From assembly GCA_015055785.1 (NCBI GenBank), contig SVHQ01000066.1, positions 1 to 8,478 of the forward strand: a stretch of 8,478 bases of DNA, written 5' to 3'. Below the pieces are notes generated by a model. That model saw nothing but the letters and a program-made list of their open reading frames with translations. It made no database searches and was not told the origin of the DNA. Position 1 is the first letter of the stretch. Every line of letters begins with the position of its first letter. Below are positions 6,272-8,478 of this stretch, one piece after another. The translations under genes and the position numbers were made by a program. Source of the stretch: Clostridiales bacterium. GTDB taxonomy: Bacteria > Bacillota_A > Clostridia > Christensenellales > Borkfalkiaceae.

Positions 6272-6348
6272 TGGCGACCCAGAACGGGCTCGAACCGTCG
6301 ACCTCCAGCGTGACAGGCTGGCGCTCTAACCAACTGAGCTACTGGGCC
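6272..6348 (-). tRNA. tRNA-Asp (anticodon GTC)
   Basis: This 77-nt gene is the first of the operon. Acceptor strands GGCCCAG/CTGGGTC pair with one G-U at the second position; the discriminator is G and CCA is encoded. The anticodon stem CCAGC/GCTGG closes the loop CTGTCAC, giving GTC. Confidence 0.97.
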
Positions 6349-6360
6349 ATAAATATACGC

Positions 6361-6375
6361 GCACTCAAACAGTGC
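6361..6375 (-). other. Hairpin in the leader of the tRNA operon
   Basis: GCACT-GTTTG-AGTGC (minus strand) is a perfect 5-bp stem with a 5-base loop, lying between the -10 box and tRNA-Asp. It would sit at or close to the 5' end of the precursor. It may protect or guide processing of the leader; this is speculation. Confidence 0.4.
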
Positions 6376-6381
6376 TTGTAT

Positions 6382-6410
6382 ATAATAATCTATTTTGCAA
6401 AATTTGTCAA
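6382..6410 (-). promoter_or_regulatory. Promoter of the tRNA operon
   Basis: TTGACA (6405-6410) and TATTAT (6382-6387) with 17 bases between, on the minus strand, about 34 bases before tRNA-Asp. The -35 is consensus and the -10 one base off. It gives the four tRNAs their own transcription start. Confidence 0.8.
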
Positions 6411-6510
6411 GCATTTTTTCGCTATTTAAACAATTTTTTTTGAAAAATTTTCTTCTTATTTTATCCGCTTCTTCTTGTGTAAACAAACAATGAATTTTTG
6501 AGCATTTTTT

Positions 6511-6540
6511 GATTTCAATGCGTACATGCCCCCGCCATTT
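6511..6540. repeat. Copy 1 of an imperfect 30-base direct repeat, just downstream of sdaA
   Basis: This 30-base segment begins 2 bases beyond the sdaA stop and matches 7833-7862, upstream of the same gene, at 22 of 30 places with no gaps. The core GCGTACATG and the flanking ATTTCAA and CCATTT are shared. The two copies lie in the same orientation. The rest of the 193-base gap 6349-6541 is AT-rich; besides the tRNA promoter and leader I see no gene or strong sdaA terminator in it. Confidence 0.5.
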
Positions 6541-6541
6541 A

Positions 6542-7732
6542 TCATTTTTTATACAATTTCGCCAAGCCCCCTTCTGCCGTTTCTCGATACGGGCGGCGCA
6601 AATCTTTCCCCGTTTCATACATGGTTTGTATAACAAGGTCGAAAGAAATCTTTCTGCTCGTGGATAAAAAGTAAGCCAAAGACGATGCATTGATTGCTCG
6701 CATTGCAGCAACAGCATTTCTTTCAATGCAAGGAATTTGCACCAAACCGCAAATAGGATCACACGTCAACCCTAAATGATGCTCCATTGCGACCTCTGCA
6801 GCATATTCAATTTGTCCTAAACTCATTCCCCTTAATTCACTCAAAGCCGCAGCGGCCATACAACAAGCACTTCCAATTTCCGCTTGGCAACCACATTCGG
6901 CGCCCGATATTGACGCATTCGTTTTAATCAAATTTCCAATCAAACCCGCTGTTGCCAACGCGTTGATAATTTCCTCATCACTATACCCCCAACGCTCTTG
7001 AGAATATTTTAATACAGCAGGCAGTACGCCGCATGCACCGCACGTAGGCGCGGTGACAATCGTCCCGCCTGCGGCATTTTCCTCGCTTACAGCAAAAGCA
7101 TACGAACACACGAGCCTATGTTCGCGTGTTTCAGGGCTTTCCTCTGGCGCGCGACCTTCAAATAACATCTTCGCCCTACGTTCAACTTCTAAACCGCCAG
7201 GCAGTATTCCCGAAGTATGTATGCCTCGCGATACGGCTTCTTTCATTGTTTCCCATACTTTTTTAAGATAAACACGGAGTTCCTCTCCTTCACAAGCAAA
7301 AACATAATCGTATAAACGAATGCATTTCCCCTTGCAATAGGCGCGGATATCCGACAACTTATTCAACGGATAAACTTCCTTGTCCTCTGTTTCCCCTCTT
7401 CCCTCAATCTTAATCGCGCCACCGCCTACGCTGTAAACAAGCATTTCAGCCACTTTTGAAGCACCCATGTATGCGTTTAACTGCATTGTATTGGGGTGAG
7501 GGCAATCGCTTTCTATATCATATTCAACCGTCACATTCTTTAATACGCTTTCAATCACTCTGCCTGTTCCGTGGCCTTCTCCCGTCTTTGCTAACGAACC
7601 GTATAAACGTACTACAAAAGACGTTGCCATTGGATTTTCTTCTAAAAATAATTTACACGCTCGTTCGGGACCAATCGTATGTGATGATGACGGTCCTTTC
7701 CCTATTCTATATAATTCTTTTAAAGAGCGCAT
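6542..7732 (-). CDS. sdaA: L-serine dehydratase (L-serine ammonia-lyase), iron-sulfur type, single chain
   Basis: The enzyme converts L-serine to pyruvate and ammonia in the cytoplasm, using a [4Fe-4S] cluster and no pyridoxal phosphate. From the ATG at 7730-7732 it has 396 residues, with a beta-type domain followed by an alpha-type domain, as in one-chain SdaA proteins. The first domain shows GPSSSHTIGP (13-22) and GTGRV. The second shows TAPTCGACG (227-235), GCQAEIGSA (281-289) and GLTCDPICGLVQIPCIERN (321-339). Likely cluster ligands are C282, C324 and C335, by the spacing known in the family. A frame extends seven codons further upstream (ATG at 7751-7753), but I prefer 7732: AAGAGGTG lies just before it, and MRSLKELYRIGKGPSSSHT lines up with the E. 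coli SdaA N-terminus. It has its own promoter, and lies between rplQ and the tRNA operon. Full length and intact. Confidence 0.95.
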   Translation of the reverse strand: MRSLKELYRIGKGPSSSHTIGPERACKLFLEENPMATSFVVRLYGSLAKTGEGHGTGRVIESVLKNVTVEYDIESDCPHPNTMQLNAYMGASKVAEMLVYSVGGGAIKIEGRGETEDKEVYPLNKLSDIRAYCKGKCIRLYDYVFACEGEELRVYLKKVWETMKEAVSRGIHTSGILPGGLEVERRAKMLFEGRAPEESPETREHRLVCSYAFAVSEENAAGGTIVTAPTCGACGVLPAVLKYSQERWGYSDEEIINALATAGLIGNLIKTNASISGAECGCQAEIGSACCMAAAALSELRGMSLGQIEYAAEVAMEHHLGLTCDPICGLVQIPCIERNAVAAMRAINASSLAYFLSTSRKISFDLVIQTMYETGKDLRRPYRETAEGGLAKLYKK

Positions 7733-7737
7733 GTTTT

Positions 7738-7745
7738 CACCTCTT
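7738..7745 (-). promoter_or_regulatory. Ribosome binding site deciding the sdaA start
   Basis: AAGAGGTG on the minus strand lies 5 bases before the ATG at 7730-7732. The more upstream in-frame ATG (7751-7753) has only a weak site, so the shorter protein is preferred. Confidence 0.75.
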
Positions 7746-7762
7746 ATTTTCATTTCACTTAT

Positions 7763-7791
7763 ATTATACCATATTAGCGCTGATTTGTAAA
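7763..7791 (-). promoter_or_regulatory. Promoter of sdaA
   Basis: TTTACA (7786-7791) and TATAAT (7763-7768) with 17 bases between, plus a TG one base before the -10 (TGGTATAAT, extended -10). The start point would be roughly 20-25 bases before the ATG at 7730-7732, so the leader is short and leaves little room for a riboswitch. Confidence 0.85.
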
Positions 7792-7825
7792 TAAATAGAT
7801 AAAGATTTTTTTATCATTTTATCTT

Positions 7826-7840
7826 TTGAAATAATTTCAA
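7826..7840. promoter_or_regulatory. 15-bp palindrome upstream of the sdaA promoter, possible operator
   Basis: TTGAAATAATTTCAA has perfect 7-bp arms around a single central base. It lies about 35 bp upstream of the sdaA -35 box, where an activator site would fit, and overlaps the second copy of the 30-base repeat. The regulator is unknown. Confidence 0.4.
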
Positions 7841-7862
7841 CGCGTACATGGTATGCCCATTT
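7833..7862. repeat. Copy 2 of the imperfect 30-base direct repeat, upstream of sdaA
   Basis: It matches 6511-6540 at 22 of 30 places without gaps; the central differences are a block of six bases. It lies between the rplQ terminator and the sdaA promoter. No third copy of the GCGTACATG core is seen in the window. Confidence 0.5.
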
Positions 7863-7871
7863 CATAAAAAT

Positions 7872-7905
7872 AGACACGTCTGCGGAACATTCCACAAACG
7901 TGTCT
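7872..7905 (-). terminator. Rho-independent terminator of rplQ
   Basis: AGACACGT and ACGTGTCT close a nearly continuous 16-bp stem (some G-U pairs) with TTCC/GGAA next to the tip. On the minus strand TATTTTTAT follows; on the plus strand TTCTTTTTT follows, so it could work both ways. It begins 20 bases past the rplQ stop and ends the ribosomal operon. Confidence 0.88.
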
Positions 7906-7925
7906 TCTTTTTTGATGTCTAAATT

Positions 7926-8432
7926 TTAGATTAATTCGATGATAGCCATTTCAGCGTTATCACCGCGACGTTCGCCGAGGAGATAGATTCTCGTGTAGCC
8001 GCCACCCTGACCAACTTCTTCTTTACGAGCCGCATATTTCGGTGCGATTTCGTTGAAAAGTTTGTCCATCAAAGGATGCTGAACGTCAGCCGTTCTAGCC
8101 TTGTAATCGCTCTTCTTTTCGTTGAACGCTTTGATTTCTTGCAAGTCGTAGGTTTTAGCCATAATCGCACGACGAGCAGCCAATTTCTTAGCTCCGTCTT
8201 TTACGTTCGTCACGGTAACTTCCTTGCCCTTGCTATCTTTCTTCGTTACTTCAAATTCAATGTTATCATCATAGGTATTAACCGCTTTGGTGATGAGCTT
8301 TTCAACGTAAGGACGAAGCTCTTTTGCCTTTTCAGCGGTAGTTTCAATTTTACCATACCAAAGAAGTTGGGATGCCAAACCTCTCAAGAGGGCATTTCTT
8401 TCTTTGGACGTTCTTCCCAATTTTCTGGGCAT
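7926..8432 (-). CDS. rplQ: 50S ribosomal protein L17 with a long internal insertion
   Basis: L17 is a protein of the large ribosomal subunit near the exit tunnel. The N-terminal part is typical: PRKLGRTSKERNALLRGLAS (2-21), then GKIETTAEKAKELRPYVEKLIT (27-48). The C-terminal part is typical too: LFNEIAPKYA (125-134) and GGYTRIYLLGERRGD (144-158), ending AIIEL. At 168 residues it is longer than the roughly 115-130 usual in bacteria. The extra length lies mainly between about 52 and 118 and is rich in Lys, Asp and Glu; I recall similar insertions in some Clostridia, but cannot check this. The start has AGGAGGA eight bases upstream, inside the end of rpoA. The rpoA-rplQ order is the conserved one at the end of the alpha/S11/S13 operon. 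The gene looks intact. Confidence 0.97.
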   Translation of the reverse strand: MPRKLGRTSKERNALLRGLASQLLWYGKIETTAEKAKELRPYVEKLITKAVNTYDDNIEFEVTKKDSKGKEVTVTNVKDGAKKLAARRAIMAKTYDLQEIKAFNEKKSDYKARTADVQHPLMDKLFNEIAPKYAARKEEVGQGGGYTRIYLLGERRGDNAEMAIIELI

Positions 8433-8436
8433 AATT

Positions 8437-8478
8437 TTAATCCTCCTGTTGTTTTAATGCGAGACCATACGAATCCAA
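8437..8478 (-). CDS. rpoA: RNA polymerase alpha subunit, last 13 codons only
   Basis: The minus strand entering at the right edge reads LDSYGLALKQQED and a TAA stop at 8437-8439, 4 bases before the rplQ ATG. This resembles the usual alpha-subunit C-terminus (a GL-x-LK motif followed by acidic residues) and sits exactly where rpoA is expected upstream of rplQ. The rplQ ribosome binding site (8441-8447) lies within these codons. Too short to prove by sequence alone; context carries the call. Confidence 0.85.
   Translation of the reverse strand: MDSYGLALKQQED

Noticed and set aside
5938..6313. Open frames across the tRNA cluster on both strands
   Set aside because: The region is filled by four well-formed tRNA genes; the frames are by-products of their sequences.
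6456..6527. Possible 23-codon peptide beginning MYALK, minus strand
   Set aside because: The GGCGGGGGC before its ATG is too close to be a good ribosome binding site, and there is no homologue evidence. Mentioned only within the repeat finding.
6232..6762. Minus-strand open frame running from within sdaA through the tRNA genes
   Set aside because: It overlaps the 3' end of sdaA in another frame and runs through two tRNA genes, so it is not a plausible gene. The part around 6511-6540 is reported as a repeat.
7754..7925. Riboswitch or leader RNA between rplQ and sdaA
   Set aside because: The sdaA promoter lies only about 30 bases from its start, leaving no room for a riboswitch; the only strong structure is the rplQ terminator.
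1..8478. CRISPR array or phage-type genes
   Set aside because: No set of regularly spaced repeats and no integrase, capsid or other phage protein is seen in any frame.

Overview
The window looks like an AT-rich Bacillota (Clostridia-like) chromosome. The evidence is strong AGGAGG-type ribosome binding sites, sigma-A-type promoters, an iron-sulfur L-serine dehydratase, a rpoA-rplQ pair and a tRNA operon whose genes all carry encoded CCA ends. No species can be named from the sequence alone.

Layout. The right part, about 5925-8478, is ordinary core genome. Everything there is transcribed leftward: the last codons of rpoA, then rplQ (L17) with a strong hairpin terminator, then sdaA with its own promoter, then an Asp-Phe-Thr-Tyr tRNA operon with its own promoter and a long wobble-paired hairpin directly after tRNA-Tyr. 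Beyond that hairpin the accessory part begins. An IS3-family insertion sequence (about 4578-5800, rightward) carries a single intact fused transposase. Divergent from it, a consensus promoter near 4444-4472 starts a tightly packed leftward operon running to the left edge: fic, hsdM, a HEPN-like gene, a small multi-pass membrane protein gene, and hsdS, which is cut by the window edge.

How the genes work together. HsdM and HsdS are the methyltransferase core of a type I restriction-modification system; hsdR is not in the window and may lie further left. The point of most interest is that two extra genes sit between hsdM and hsdS, and fic leads the operon. The HEPN-like protein has a possible R-x5-H ribonuclease motif and a cysteine-rich N-terminus. 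The membrane protein has a basic cytoplasmic-looking head and three or four hydrophobic segments. Gene junctions are 3 nt apart, overlapping by 4 nt, 1 nt apart and 8 nt apart, so all five are probably made from one message. By known parallels (PrrC and RloC nucleases linked to type I systems, Fic toxins, HEPN toxins), I infer a composite defence operon in which restriction may be backed by a cell-arrest module. That function is inference, not shown. The inserted genes are clearly more AT-rich than hsdM, which suggests a mosaic origin.

Other items worth a look are an imperfect 30-base direct repeat flanking sdaA, a palindrome upstream of the sdaA promoter, a mismatch in the T-stem of tRNA-Thr, and a large internal insertion in ribosomal protein L17.
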